The position numbers were made by a program, and so were the translations under genes. Under the pieces are notes generated by a model. It worked only from the letters and a program-made list of their open reading frames with translations. It did no database searches and had not been told where the DNA came from. DNA of 64,000 nt, from NCBI RefSeq assembly GCF_010131535.1, contig NZ_WUBS01000005.1, forward strand, positions 62,001 through 126,000, written 5' to 3'. Positions within the stretch are counted from its first letter, which is position 1, and the number at the start of each line of letters is the position of its first letter. This DNA is from Acerihabitans arboris. Its GTDB lineage: Bacteria > Pseudomonadota > Gammaproteobacteria > Enterobacterales > Enterobacteriaceae. Shown piece by piece: positions 9,413 to 18,138 of the stretch.

Positions 9413-9758
9413 GCGGGTTTAGTCCTGTTACTTTGATAATCTGATTGTAGGCTAGCTTAGCCTATAACATCGGTCGGCCCGAAAAATGTGACGCCGTCCC
9501 ATTATAGGACTGCCTGTCCAAAATGAAAACCGCGCTTTGTTAACAACTATAGCCCGTTTCATGGGGTAAATTCTGCAACATTTTGGCAAAAAGGGTGGAA
9601 CCGCTGTGCTATTGTACCGCGTTGTGGATAAAAGTTAAAAACTTGTATCTATTAATTTGAAAGGATTTAGTTATCAGCTAGGTTGGGGCGCCGCCCCAAC
9701 GGCGCCTTTTCCCCTGTCGGGCGTGGCCCGGACTGCGGCAGTAACCGCCGCCGCGGGG
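9413..9758. promoter_or_regulatory. fur upstream region
   Basis: The 346-bp gap between fldA and fur should carry the fur promoter. No small coding frame equivalent to E. coli uof was found directly upstream of fur. Near fldA it holds an 8-bp GC hairpin (9682-9700). A palindrome-rich AT stretch around 9441-9470 could be a Fur or promoter site, but I cannot define it. Confidence 0.4.
9682..9700. repeat. 8-bp GC hairpin after fldA
   Basis: GTTGGGGC and GCCCCAAC flank a 3-nt loop. The fldA stop lies about 60 bases away on the minus strand. The minus-strand sequence after the hairpin is not T-rich, while the plus strand has CCTTTT shortly after it. It may be a weak terminator or a 3'-end stabiliser. 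Confidence 0.4.
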
Positions 9759-10274
9759 TTAACCGAGCTGTAATTCGGCGCTGATTTGCTTAACCCAGCC
9801 GTCGACGCGTTCGTTGGTCAGTTCGGGTTGACGGTCTTCATCGATGGCCAGGCCGATGAAATGGCTGTCGTCGGCCAGCCCTTTCGACGCTTCGAAATGA
9901 TAACCGGCGGTAGGCCAGTGGCCGATCAGGGTCGCGCCTTTGGGTTCGATGATATCGCGGATGGTGCCCATGGCGTCGCAGAAATACTCGGCATAATCCT
10001 CCTGATCGCCGCAACCAAAGAGTGCCACGATCTTACCGGTGAAATCAATCTCTTCCAGCGTGGGAAAAAAGTCATCCCAGTCGCACTGCGCTTCGCCGTA
10101 ATACCAGGTCGGGATCCCCAGCAGCAGGATGTCGAACCGCGCCAGGTCTTCTTTACTGCTTTTGGCAATGTCATGAACCTCGGCAACGTCCGAACCCAGT
10201 TGCTTCTGAATCATTTTGGCAATATTTTCGGTATTGCCGGTGTCACTGCCAAAAAAAATGCCTACAGTTGCCAT
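9759..10274 (-). CDS. fldA: Flavodoxin 1
   Basis: FMN-binding electron carrier of the cytoplasm that supplies electrons to radical-SAM and other reductive enzymes. The phosphate loop GSDTGNTEN is at residues 9-17. The FMN-stacking regions PTWYYGEAQCDWD and GCGDQEDYAEYFCDA are intact. I set the start at MATVGIFFG, which aligns with E. coli FldA, rather than at the upstream in-frame ATG that would add 22 residues. An AGAGG element lies 11 bases before it. At 171 residues it lacks the last five of the E. coli protein. Confidence 0.95.
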   Translation of the reverse strand: MATVGIFFGSDTGNTENIAKMIQKQLGSDVAEVHDIAKSSKEDLARFDILLLGIPTWYYGEAQCDWDDFFPTLEEIDFTGKIVALFGCGDQEDYAEYFCDAMGTIRDIIEPKGATLIGHWPTAGYHFEASKGLADDSHFIGLAIDEDRQPELTNERVDGWVKQISAELQLG

Positions 10275-10453
10275 GAGTGTGAAAACCTCTGAAAAATTAT
10301 GGATATGTTCTGTAATAGAATCAGTCATGTTCTGCGGCAATCATAGCAGACCCTCATCCGGTGAGAAACTCGTCCGCCGGGGTTTTGTCGCAAATTTACG
10401 CTGTCCGCCCCCCAATGCCTGGCACCGGATAGCGGTTTAGCCCGGCCGGGGGG

Positions 10454-10753
10454 TTATGTTCCGTGGCCGTCCGTGCCCTGCTGCCGTTCCAGCTCGGCCA
10501 GTAAAATCAGCTCAATCAACTCGCTGCGCGACAGATTTTGCCGGTAGGCCAGCTCATTTAACGCATCCACCGCCTCGGCGTTGATTTTCAGTTCCACCCT
10601 GCGCAGGCCGCGTACTTTATCCCGGCGCAACTGGTTGCGCTTGTTGATGCGCAACTGCTCATCGCGGGACAACGGGTTGGTCTTCGGTCTTCCCGGACGT
10701 CGCTCGTCAATAAATAAATCCAGGGTGGTGCGGTCCGTTTGTTCTTTTGCCAT
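10454..10753 (-). CDS. ybfE: LexA-regulated ribbon-helix-helix-like protein YbfE
   Basis: Small basic protein of 99 residues, nearly identical to E. coli YbfE over the first 70 (RPGRPKTNPLSRDEQLRINK, then VELKINAEAVDALNELA). The C-terminal half looks like a CopG/ribbon-helix-helix DNA-binding fold. In E. coli it belongs to the SOS regulon. I see no CTGT-N8-ACAG LexA box upstream here, so that control is not shown. The downstream fldA is co-directional across a gap of about 180 bp. Confidence 0.9.
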   Translation of the reverse strand: MAKEQTDRTTLDLFIDERRPGRPKTNPLSRDEQLRINKRNQLRRDKVRGLRRVELKINAEAVDALNELAYRQNLSRSELIELILLAELERQQGTDGHGT

Positions 10754-10949
10754 AGGTCATGAAGGGATTGTGCATCGGAAAGCAGGCGGGTAAACCCTGG
10801 TCGGCGGCGTTGCTTGCGCCGCCGGGCAAAGAACCCGTAACGTTGTCATTTCCGGGCGCCGTGGCAACCCGCAAAACACAGCGGGCCATGTTACCCCAGC
10901 CCGCTATTAAACGACAATATTAAACTCGCGGTAAATAAACCTGCCCGGC

Positions 10950-11714
10950 CTATTCTCCCAGGAACCGATCCAGGGCGCGCATGACCGCTTCGGGTTTTTC
11001 CGCATGCACCCAATGACCGGCGCCGGCGATCACGTGGGCGCGCGCCCGGGGGAACTGGCGCTGGATTGCCGGTCGGTAGCGGTCGTCCAGGTAGGGCGAT
11101 TTTTCACCGCGGATAAACAACACCGGGCCGGTCCAGGGCGCTGATTCCTTCCAGCCGATAATCGCCGGATAGCTATCCCACAGCGCGTCGACGTTAAATC
11201 GCCAACGGCCCTGGTGGAAGGATTTCAGCAAAAATTGGATGGTTCCCTCGTCAAGGTTATCCTGCCGCATCAGCGCCGCGGCCTCCGCGCGCTGCGTTGC
11301 GCCCACGGCCGTAACACGGCGCAGCGCGGCAAATACGTTGTCATGATGGCGGGTAGGGTAGGCCACCGGCGCCATATCGATAACCGCCAGCCGGGCAACG
11401 CGATCGGACGCCTGCGCGGCGATGGCCATGGCGACCTTGCCGCCCATGGAGTGGCCGATGAGGATACAGTCGCCGATGTGCAACGTATCAAGCAGTTCGA
11501 TCACATCCCGGCTCATGGCGGCGTAGCCGGCATCATCATCATGGGGGGACAGGCCGTGGTTGCGCAGATCAATTTGCAGGGTGGGGGAATGTTCCCCGAG
11601 CGGCCGGGCCAGTACGCCCAGGTTGTCCAGGCTGCCGAACAGCCCGTGCAGCAATATTACCGGCAGCGCGTCTCCCTGCTGCCGGGCCGGTTGCAGACGA
11701 TAGTGTAATTTCAT
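10950..11714 (-). CDS. ybfF: Alpha/beta-hydrolase (esterase) YbfF
   Basis: Serine hydrolase of the alpha/beta fold, with esterase or acyl-CoA thioesterase activity reported for the family. The nucleophile elbow is GHSMGG near residue 88 and the oxyanion HGLFGS near residue 23. The catalytic His is in GAGHWVHAEKPE near the C-terminus. The ATG at 11714 is chosen because GAGGA lies five bases before it and E. coli YbfF starts there. An in-frame ATG four codons upstream overlaps that ribosome site. The gene is divergent from seqA. The physiological substrate is unknown. Confidence 0.9.
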   Translation of the reverse strand: MKLHYRLQPARQQGDALPVILLHGLFGSLDNLGVLARPLGEHSPTLQIDLRNHGLSPHDDDAGYAAMSRDVIELLDTLHIGDCILIGHSMGGKVAMAIAAQASDRVARLAVIDMAPVAYPTRHHDNVFAALRRVTAVGATQRAEAAALMRQDNLDEGTIQFLLKSFHQGRWRFNVDALWDSYPAIIGWKESAPWTGPVLFIRGEKSPYLDDRYRPAIQRQFPRARAHVIAGAGHWVHAEKPEAVMRALDRFLGE

Positions 11715-11875
11715 CCCGATCCTCATGGCGATAACTAAGCCTGATAGCCTATCATGAGTTATCCGTCCCGCAGCCGCAAAAAAAACCTTGGCGGCGCCAT
11801 GACAGCCTACGGGGGAAATTCCGACTTTTCGCCTAAGCCGGACAGTAGCGCTATTCGCGGGGCCGGTTTAGCTTG

Positions 11876-11881
11876 TATAAT
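11876..11881 (+). promoter_or_regulatory. Candidate -10 element of the seqA promoter
   Basis: A perfect TATAAT lies 40 bases before the seqA start codon in the ybfF-seqA divergent gap. No good -35 hexamer is seen at the standard distance, so this is a single-element call. Confidence 0.4.
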
Positions 11882-11920
11882 CCTTTTGATTGATTTATGA
11901 GAAGAAAGCACCGGATAAAG

Positions 11921-12454
11921 ATGAAAACAATTGAAGTCGACGAAGACCTTTACCGTTATATCGCCAGCCATACACAACATATCGGCGAAAGCGCCACGGA
12001 TATTTTGCGCCGGATGCTGAAATTTAACGCGCAGGCCAACGGCGCCGCGCCCAGCGCGCCGCAGCCGGAACCCCCCGTCAAGGCGGCGCCGGCCTCGCCG
12101 GCCCGCGACCGCGTGCGTTCGATGCGTGAACTATTGCTTTCCGACAGCTACGCCGAGCAGCGCAAGGCGGTCGATCGCTTTATGCTGGTGCTGTCCAGCC
12201 TGTATACCCTGTCCCCAACCGAGTTTGCCCAGGCGGCCGATAGCCTGCACGGCCGTACCCGCACCTATTTTGCCGCTGATGAGCAGACATTATTGCTAAA
12301 TGGCAGCCATACTAAACCCAAGCAGGTGCCGGAAACGCCCTATTGGGTTATCACCAACACCAATACCGGTCGTAAACGGGGCATGGTGGAACACATTATG
12401 CTGGCAATGCAGTTCCCGGTGGAACTGACCGACAAAGTTTGCGGCACCATTTGA
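11921..12454 (+). CDS. seqA: Negative modulator of replication initiation SeqA
   Basis: DNA-binding protein that sequesters hemimethylated GATC sites at oriC and newly replicated DNA, delaying re-initiation. The 177 residues begin MKTIEVDEDLYRYIASHT, the N-terminal multimerisation domain. A variable Ala/Pro linker (about residues 45-65) is followed by the GATC-binding domain ending HGRTRTYFAADE and TPYWVITNTNTGRKRGM. The upstream in-frame ATG at 11897 would add eight residues and is not supported by alignment. pgm follows 27 bases later in an apparent operon, as in E. coli. Confidence 0.96.
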   Translation: MKTIEVDEDLYRYIASHTQHIGESATDILRRMLKFNAQANGAAPSAPQPEPPVKAAPASPARDRVRSMRELLLSDSYAEQRKAVDRFMLVLSSLYTLSPTEFAQAADSLHGRTRTYFAADEQTLLLNGSHTKPKQVPETPYWVITNTNTGRKRGMVEHIMLAMQFPVELTDKVCGTI

Positions 12455-12481
12455 TCATTAGCAGCCAAGGGAGAAGCACCG

Positions 12482-14125
12482 ATGGCTAATAGCCCCCGCG
12501 CCGGGCAACCCGCCCGGCAAAGCGATTTAATCAACGTCGCGCAGTTAACCTCGCAGTACTATGTGTTGCGTCCGGAACCGGGCAACAACGCCCATGCGGT
12601 AAAATTCGGTACTTCAGGCCATCGCGGCAGCGCGGGACGCCACAGTTTTAATGAGGCGCATATCCTGGCCATCAGCCAGGCCATCGCCGAGGAACGCGCC
12701 AGGCAGGGCATTACCGGGCCTTGCTACGTCGGCAAAGATACCCACGCGCTTTCCGAGCCGGCGTTTATTTCCGTGCTGGAAGTGCTCAGCGCCAACGGCG
12801 TGGAAGTCATCGTTCAGCAGGACAACGGCTTTACCCCGACCCCGGCGGTCTCCAACGCCATCCTGACGCACAATCGCGCGGGCGGCGCGCAGGCGGACGG
12901 TATCGTGATTACCCCGTCCCATAACCCACCGGAAGACGGCGGCATCAAATACAATCCGCCAAACGGCGGGCCGGCCGACACCAACCTGACCAAGGTGATC
13001 GAAGAGCGCGCCAACGCCCTGCTGGCCGACGCCCTGCGCGGCGTAAAGCGCCAGACGCTGGACGAGGCATGGAGCAGCGGCCATATCCATGCGCAGGATC
13101 TGGTGCAGGCCTATGTGGAAGGGCTGGCCGAGGTGGTGGACATGGCGGCGATTCAACAAGCCGGCCTGAAGCTCGGCGTCGATCCGCTCGGCGGTTCCGG
13201 CATTGCCTATTGGCAGCGTATCGCCGAGCACTACAAGCTCGATTTAACGCTGGTGAATGAGCAGATTGACCAGACCTTCCGGTTTATGTATCTCGACCAC
13301 GACGGCATTATCCGCATGGACTGTTCGTCCCAGTGGGCGATGACCGGCCTGCTGTCGCTGCGCGACAAGTTCGACCTGGCGCTGGCCAACGACCCGGATT
13401 ACGACCGCCACGGTATTGTTACTCCCGCCGGCCTGATGAACCCCAACCATTTCCTGGCGGTGGCGATTAACTACCTGTTCCAGCATCGCCCGCAATGGGG
13501 CGCGGACGTGGCGGTGGGCAAGACCCTGGTCTCCAGCGAGATGATAGACCGGGTGGTGGCCGATCTGGGCCGCCGGCTGGTGGAAGTGCCGGTAGGCTTT
13601 AAATGGTTCGTCGACGGCCTGTTTGACGGCAGCCTGGGTTTTGGCGGTGAAGAGAGCGCCGGCGCCTCGTTCCTGCGCTTTGACGGCAAGCCCTGGTCCA
13701 CGGATAAGGACGGCATCATTATGTGCCTGCTGGCGGCGGAAATTACCGCGGTTACCGGCAAAAACCCGCAGCAGCATTATGATGAACTGGCGCAACGCTT
13801 CGGCGCGCCCAGCTATAACCGTATCCAGGCCACGGCCACCCATGCGCAGAAAGCCATTTTGTCCAGGCTGTCGCCCGAGATGGTGGCCGCCGGCACGCTG
13901 GCCGGGGATCCCATCACCGCGCGCCTGACCGAGGCGCCCGGCAACGGCGCATCCATCGGCGGGCTGAAGGTAATGACCAAAAACGGCTGGTTTGCCGCGC
14001 GGCCGTCCGGCACCGAAGAAGCCTACAAAATCTATTGCGAGAGCTTTCTGGGGCCGAAACACCGCGAGCAAATCGAAAGGGAAGCGGTGGAAATCGTTGG
14101 CGAGGTGTTGGCCGGGGCGAAGTAA
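12482..14125 (+). CDS. pgm: Phosphoglucomutase
   Basis: Interconverts glucose 1-phosphate and glucose 6-phosphate, linking galactose use and glycogen or UDP-glucose synthesis to glycolysis. It is 547 residues, against 546 in E. coli. The active-site phosphoserine is Ser146 in [11 protein letters not shown]. The metal-binding loop DPDYDRHG and the sugar-binding GGEESAGAS follow in order, with the phosphate-binding PSGTEEAYK at the C-terminus. AAGGGAGAAG precedes the ATG. It is co-transcribed with seqA and ends at a strong terminator. Confidence 0.97.
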   Translation: MANSPRAGQPARQSDLINVAQLTSQYYVLRPEPGNNAHAVKFGTSGHRGSAGRHSFNEAHILAISQAIAEERARQGITGPCYVGKDTHALSEPAFISVLEVLSANGVEVIVQQDNGFTPTPAVSNAILTHNRAGGAQADGIVITPSHNPPEDGGIKYNPPNGGPADTNLTKVIEERANALLADALRGVKRQTLDEAWSSGHIHAQDLVQAYVEGLAEVVDMAAIQQAGLKLGVDPLGGSGIAYWQRIAEHYKLDLTLVNEQIDQTFRFMYLDHDGIIRMDCSSQWAMTGLLSLRDKFDLALANDPDYDRHGIVTPAGLMNPNHFLAVAINYLFQHRPQWGADVAVGKTLVSSEMIDRVVADLGRRLVEVPVGFKWFVDGLFDGSLGFGGEESAGASFLRFDGKPWSTDKDGIIMCLLAAEITAVTGKNPQQHYDELAQRFGAPSYNRIQATATHAQKAILSRLSPEMVAAGTLAGDPITARLTEAPGNGASIGGLKVMTKNGWFAARPSGTEEAYKIYCESFLGPKHREQIEREAVEIVGEVLAGAK

Positions 14126-14194
14126 TACCCATCCGTCGGGCGCCGTTCAACGCGGCGTCGTCATAAGATAACGCAGCGGGTTCCCCTCCCAGAT

Positions 14195-14222
14195 AAGGCG
14201 CTGATATTCGGCGCCTTTTTTT
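14195..14222 (+). terminator. Rho-independent terminator after pgm
   Basis: A 7-bp stem AAGGCGC/GCGCCTT with a 9-nt loop is followed by a run of Ts. It lies 70 bp after the pgm stop and ends the seqA-pgm unit. Confidence 0.85.
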
Positions 14223-14276
14223 CTATTTCCGCTGGTATGGCCCCTCTTTTCGCCCCGCAACGGCAAAAATATCCTG

Positions 14277-14336
14277 ATTTAGATATATCTTTTATTGCAT
14301 TTTTATTTTTTAGGACTAATTTAGATATATCTAAAT
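14277..14336. promoter_or_regulatory. Twin operator upstream of the YqjI-like regulator
   Basis: A perfect 18-bp palindrome, ATTTAGATATATCTAAAT, spans 14319-14336 and ends 14 bases before the start codon. A second copy of ATTTAGATATATCT begins at 14277. The two begin exactly 42 bp apart, about four helical turns, so both would face the same side of the DNA. PadR-family repressors, including YqjI, commonly bind AT-rich dyads over their own promoters, so autoregulation is the natural reading. Confidence 0.7.
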
Positions 14337-14350
14337 GGCGGGAGAAACCC

Positions 14351-15022
14351 ATGTTATACCATCAACATTATATTTTGCGCGCCCGTGACGAGCGCGGCGA
14401 CGCGCCCGCAGGCTGTGGGCACGGCAGACGCGCTGATGCGCCCGAAGGGCGCGGCGGGCAGGAGCACGGCGGTCCCCATGGCGGCAGGGGACATGGACAT
14501 CATGAGCACCACGGCGGTGAACACAGAATGCAGCGTTTGTTCGGGCATGGCGATTTGCGCATGATCCTGCTGGCGCTGGTGGCCCGCAAACCCAGCTACG
14601 GTTATGAACTGATCAAAGATATCGAGCTGGCCTCGTCCGGGTTATATGTGCCCAGCCCCGGCGTGATTTATCCGACCCTTAGCCTGCTGGTGGACCAGGA
14701 TTTTCTCACTTCTGCAAGCGCCGAAGGGCAGAGCCGCAAGAACTACCAGATTACCCCGGCGGGCGAGGCGGAACTGGCCGGACATCAGGCGGCGATAAAC
14801 TCCCTGTTCGAGCGGCTCGCGCAGGCCGGCAAGCGCGCGCAAGGCAGCCTGATTCCGGGCATTACCGAGAGCATGGGGCAACTTAAGGGGCTGCTACGCG
14901 GCAATATGCTGCGCGCCGACCTGACGCCGGAGCAGGTAGCGCGTATCAACGCCGCCTTGCTTGGCGCGGTTAACCTTATCGAGGATGTTCTTAACGCGCC
15001 GGTCGCCGGGGAGGACAAATAA
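14351..15022 (+). CDS. His-rich PadR-family regulator, YqjI-like
   Basis: PadR-type winged-helix repressor of 223 residues. The first 65 residues are rich in Gly, His and Arg (HGGRGHGHHEHHGGEH), like the metal-sensing extension of E. coli YqjI, which responds to nickel and iron. The PadR domain follows from about residue 60, with YGYELIKDIE, the wing VYPTL-like segment (GVIYPTLSLL) and an all-alpha C-terminal dimer arm. The start at 14351 has GGGAGAA upstream, and the in-frame ATG at 14237 would read through both operator copies. No yqjH siderophore reductase lies beside it. A DUF3861 gene overlaps its stop. Confidence 0.8.
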   Translation: MLYHQHYILRARDERGDAPAGCGHGRRADAPEGRGGQEHGGPHGGRGHGHHEHHGGEHRMQRLFGHGDLRMILLALVARKPSYGYELIKDIELASSGLYVPSPGVIYPTLSLLVDQDFLTSASAEGQSRKNYQITPAGEAELAGHQAAINSLFERLAQAGKRAQGSLIPGITESMGQLKGLLRGNMLRADLTPEQVARINAALLGAVNLIEDVLNAPVAGEDK

Positions 15023-15327
15023 TGCCGGGGTATAAATACCGTATCACCGTTGCACCGATAACCGACAGGCAAGGCCAGCCGTTGGATATCCCCGCGCTGT
15101 CGTTTGACATTGAAAACCACGATGAGATCCTGGGCATAGTGGAGCGGCTGCGGGGGCGGGAAGACCTGGCCTTCGGCCCGGAGAAGACCGCCGCTTTTGC
15201 CGTGGGCCTGAAGCTGTTCTCGCAAGTGCTCGTGGAACATCGCAAGCATCCGGTGTTTGCGCCGCTGCGGGAGCCGTTTCGCGCATTTATGCAGCTGCTG
15301 AAAAAGGGATCGGGCGAGGCCGGTTAA
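15022..15327 (+). CDS. DUF3861-type small protein
   Basis: A 101-residue soluble protein starting MPGYKYRITVAPI, with FDIENHDEI in the middle and a Phe-rich C-terminal helix. I recognise it as probable DUF3861. Its function is unknown. The ATG overlaps the stop of the PadR gene by one base (TAATG), so the two are translationally coupled and presumably share the twin operator. It could be an effector or accessory of the metal-responsive regulator, but nothing in the sequence proves that. Confidence 0.65.
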   Translation: MPGYKYRITVAPITDRQGQPLDIPALSFDIENHDEILGIVERLRGREDLAFGPEKTAAFAVGLKLFSQVLVEHRKHPVFAPLREPFRAFMQLLKKGSGEAG

Positions 15328-15349
15328 TCCAACGGCGGTCTGGCCGGCC

Positions 15350-15778
15350 CTAGCCCAACGCCACCATCAGGGCGCCGGCGGTGATCAACGCCACGCCGGC
15401 GCCCGCCACCAGCGAGACTTTTTCGCCAAACAGCACCACAGCCATCACCACCGCGAACACCACGCTGAGTTTATCGATCGGGGCCACCTGCGATACATTG
15501 CCGTATTTTATCGCCATAAAATAGAACAGCCATGACAACGCCCCGGCCACGCCGCTAAGCACGATAAAACCCAGCGCTTTTTTATCCGCCAGGATGTCGC
15601 TCACTAAATTCATTTTGCCCTGGGCCGCCACCACGCCGACTAAAAACAGCGCCATCACCACCGAACGTATGGCGGTGGCGCTGTTGGCGTCCAGCTGCTG
15701 CAGGCCGATTTTACCAAAAATGGCCACCAGCGAGGCGGCCAGGGCGGAGAGGAGGGCGTAAACTAACCAGGTGCTCAT
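15350..15778 (-). CDS. One-domain EamA/DMT-superfamily membrane protein
   Basis: A 142-residue protein with about five hydrophobic segments that make a single EamA domain. Most DMT exporters carry two. The motif GVAGALSWLFYFMAIKYGNVS, then PIDKLSVVFAVV, is typical of the one-domain transporters that act as homodimers. The ATG at 15778 is preferred over an upstream TTG that would add seven residues. Substrate is unknown. It converges with the DUF3861 gene (22-bp gap) and lies downstream of kdpE on the same strand. Confidence 0.75.
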   Translation of the reverse strand: MSTWLVYALLSALAASLVAIFGKIGLQQLDANSATAIRSVVMALFLVGVVAAQGKMNLVSDILADKKALGFIVLSGVAGALSWLFYFMAIKYGNVSQVAPIDKLSVVFAVVMAVVLFGEKVSLVAGAGVALITAGALMVALG

Positions 15779-15889
15779 GGGAATGTCCGTTACCGGCAAA
15801 ACAGCGATGGTACTAAAGCGTCATCGTCAATGCTACGCTTAACGCGTTGTCATCGCCGCCGCATTTGGCGGCACGGCCGGCGTTGCCGC

Positions 15890-16579
15890 CTAGGGCATGA
15901 AGCGATAGCCGATGCCGGTCTCGGTCAGCAGATGGTTGGGCTGGGCCGGATCCAGCTCCAGCTTTTGTCGCAGATGGCCCATGTAGATTCGCAGGTAATG
16001 GCTATGCTCCACCGCGTTGGGGCCCCAGACCTCGCGCAGCAGATAGCGCTGGGTCAGCACCTTGCCCTGATGACCGATGAGGACGGCCAGCAGGCGGAAC
16101 TCGATGGGCGTCAGATGCAGCATTTCGCCGTCCCGGGTCACCTGGCGGTTGACCAGATCCACGCTCACCGCCGCAAAGGCGACCGTCGAGGGTTTCTCCT
16201 CGCCGCGCAGCGGACGCCTGAGCGCCACCCGCACCCGCGCCAGCAGTTCCCCGATGCCGAAGGGCTTGGTCAGGTAGTCATCGGCGCCGGCGTCCAGCGC
16301 GTCGATTTTGTCCTGTTCATCGCTTCTGGCCGATAGCACCACGATGTTTATCGAACTCCACCGGCGTAAATCCCGAATAAAGTCCACGCCGTTGCCGTCC
16401 GGCAGCCCCAGATCGAGCACGATCAAATCCGGTTTGCGGCTGGCCGCCTCCAGCAGGCCGCGCGCCATGGTGTCCGCTTCAAACACCCGGTAGCCTTCGC
16501 GCTCGAGCGCCTGGCGGACAAAACGGCGGATGGCGTCCTCATCTTCGATTATCAGGATATTGGCTGTCGGGGTGCTCAC
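15890..16579 (-). CDS. kdpE: Response regulator KdpE
   Basis: OmpR/PhoB-type response regulator for potassium-responsive control of kdpFABC. The receiver domain (about 1-120) carries the acidic pair Glu12/Asp13, the phosphoacceptor Asp56 in VLDLGLPDG and the Lys in YLTKPFG. The winged-helix output domain follows, with LTPIEFRLLAVL and a final GIGYRFMP. It is 229 residues, close to the E. coli length of 225. It overlaps the end of the kdpD remnant by four bases (ATGA). Its usual target operon kdpFABC is absent from this window, so its present targets are unknown. Confidence 0.93.
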   Translation of the reverse strand: MSTPTANILIIEDEDAIRRFVRQALEREGYRVFEADTMARGLLEAASRKPDLIVLDLGLPDGNGVDFIRDLRRWSSINIVVLSARSDEQDKIDALDAGADDYLTKPFGIGELLARVRVALRRPLRGEEKPSTVAFAAVSVDLVNRQVTRDGEMLHLTPIEFRLLAVLIGHQGKVLTQRYLLREVWGPNAVEHSHYLRIYMGHLRQKLELDPAQPNHLLTETGIGYRFMP

Positions 16580-18138
16580 GTTTCCTCCGGTGGCGTTATG
16601 GCGGGCGGTGCGTCAAGCGGCAGGGTAAAATGAAAACACGCCCCGCCCGCGGAGGTATTATCCGCCCAAATCCGTCCGCGGTGAATCTCTATAATCGCCC
16701 GGCAAATGGCCAGACCAAGGCCCACGCCGGGAATTGCCGACTCCTGATGGCCGCGGGAAAATTTATCAAACAGGGTGTTTTGCGCGCCGGGCGCGATGCC
16801 CGGCCCGTTATCCTCTACCTGGATCTCCAGCCAGCCGGGCCGGGTCAGGGCGCGCAGGACGATAACGGCGTCGGGACCGGCATATTTCACCGCATTTTCC
16901 AGCAGGTTGACCAACACCCGCTCCAGCAGGACGTCGTCGCAGCTGACCAGCAGCAGCGGGTCCGGCAGGTCGACGGCGACGCGATTGCCGGCCAGCGGAA
17001 TGCGCAACAGGCGCAGGGCGCCGCCGATCATCTCCTCCAGCGACTGCCAGGAGGGGTGGATGATAACACCGCCCGACTGTAGACGCGCCATATCCAGCAA
17101 ATTATTCACCAGGCGGGTGGTGGCGAGCGCCTGCTGGTGAATGCCATCGGCCCGGGCGGCAAACGGCGAGCCCGCGTCGGCAAGATCCAGGTTCAGCATC
17201 TCCGCCTGGCCGGACAGAATGGTGAGCGGCGTGCGCAGATCGTGCGACAAGGCCGACAGCAGGGCATTGCGTAGCCGTTCCCGCTCGGCCGCAAGCCGTG
17301 CCTGCTCGGCGCGATCGGCCAGTTCGAAGCGCTCCAGCGCGCCGGCAATCAGCACCGTGCAGCTTTCCAGCAGCCGCTGCTGCTCCGGGGAGGATAGTTC
17401 TTCCGCCGACATGGGTTCAACGGCCAGTACGCCCAGCCGGTGCCTGTCGACGGTTAACGGACAAAGCCGGTAGGGCAGCCCCGGCAAGGCTTCGGCGCCG
17501 GGACCCGCGGGCAGGGCGTGGTCAAAGCTCCAGCGCACGATGGCCGTATCCACCGGCCGCCCGCCGGCCCGTTCCGTCGGGGTGAGATCGATCATCTCGC
17601 CTGCTTGCCACAGGAACAAGCGCGCGTCGGCGCCAAAGGCGATACGGATGAAATGTCGCGCGATAGCCGCGATATCCCGTTGCGTCAGCGCCTGGCACAA
17701 CGCCTTCGACATAGCATATAACTGCCGTGCCCGCTGTTCGCGATAGCGGGCGATACGCGCCTGGTAACGCACGCCCGCGGTAAGATTGCCCACCGTCAGC
17801 CCGACGATCAGCATCACGGCAAAGGTTACCAGGTATTGTAAATCACTGACCGCCAGCGAACCGCGCGGCTGGACAAAAAACAGATCGAAACTGGCGACGT
17901 TTATCACCGCCGACAGCGCCGACGGCCAGCGGCCATAAAACAGCGCCACCAGCAGCACCGCCAGCAGGTAAACCATCATCAGGTTGGCCGGTCCGATGGA
18001 GGGCAACAGCCACGCCGGCAGGGTGATCAGCGCGCACAACGCCACCGCCAGCACGCAGCCGCGCAGCGCCATATTGCGGCGTTCGCCGCCGGCCCGGCTG
18101 ACCGTCGGCCCGGCGCCGGCGGGTTCCCTGTCGTCCAT
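16576..18138 (-). CDS. kdpD: N-terminally shortened sensor kinase KdpD
   Basis: Histidine kinase that matches only the C-terminal part of KdpD. Full-length KdpD is about 895 residues, and here 520 remain. Missing is the whole cytoplasmic N-terminal KdpD/Usp sensing region, including its Walker motifs. Present are four transmembrane segments (about residues 28-120, DUF4118), a GAF-like region, the phosphoacceptor His near residue 299 in SALSHDLRTPL, and the ATP-binding N box (LLENAVKYAG) and G boxes (DNGPGIAPG, GVGLGLAICR). TAAGGA just upstream supplies both an in-frame stop and a ribosome site for the second ATG, so it looks like a translatable short gene. It overlaps kdpE by four bases. Confidence 0.85.
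   Translation of the reverse strand: MDDREPAGAGPTVSRAGGERRNMALRGCVLAVALCALITLPAWLLPSIGPANLMMVYLLAVLLVALFYGRWPSALSAVINVASFDLFFVQPRGSLAVSDLQYLVTFAVMLIVGLTVGNLTAGVRYQARIARYREQRARQLYAMSKALCQALTQRDIAAIARHFIRIAFGADARLFLWQAGEMIDLTPTERAGGRPVDTAIVRWSFDHALPAGPGAEALPGLPYRLCPLTVDRHRLGVLAVEPMSAEELSSPEQQRLLESCTVLIAGALERFELADRAEQARLAAERERLRNALLSALSHDLRTPLTILSGQAEMLNLDLADAGSPFAARADGIHQQALATTRLVNNLLDMARLQSGGVIIHPSWQSLEEMIGGALRLLRIPLAGNRVAVDLPDPLLLVSCDDVLLERVLVNLLENAVKYAGPDAVIVLRALTRPGWLEIQVEDNGPGIAPGAQNTLFDKFSRGHQESAIPGVGLGLAICRAIIEIHRGRIWADNTSAGGACFHFTLPLDAPPAITPPEET

Noticed and set aside
9413-9500. uof-like leader frame upstream of fur
   Set aside because: The ATG found about 60 bases upstream meets a stop within three codons.
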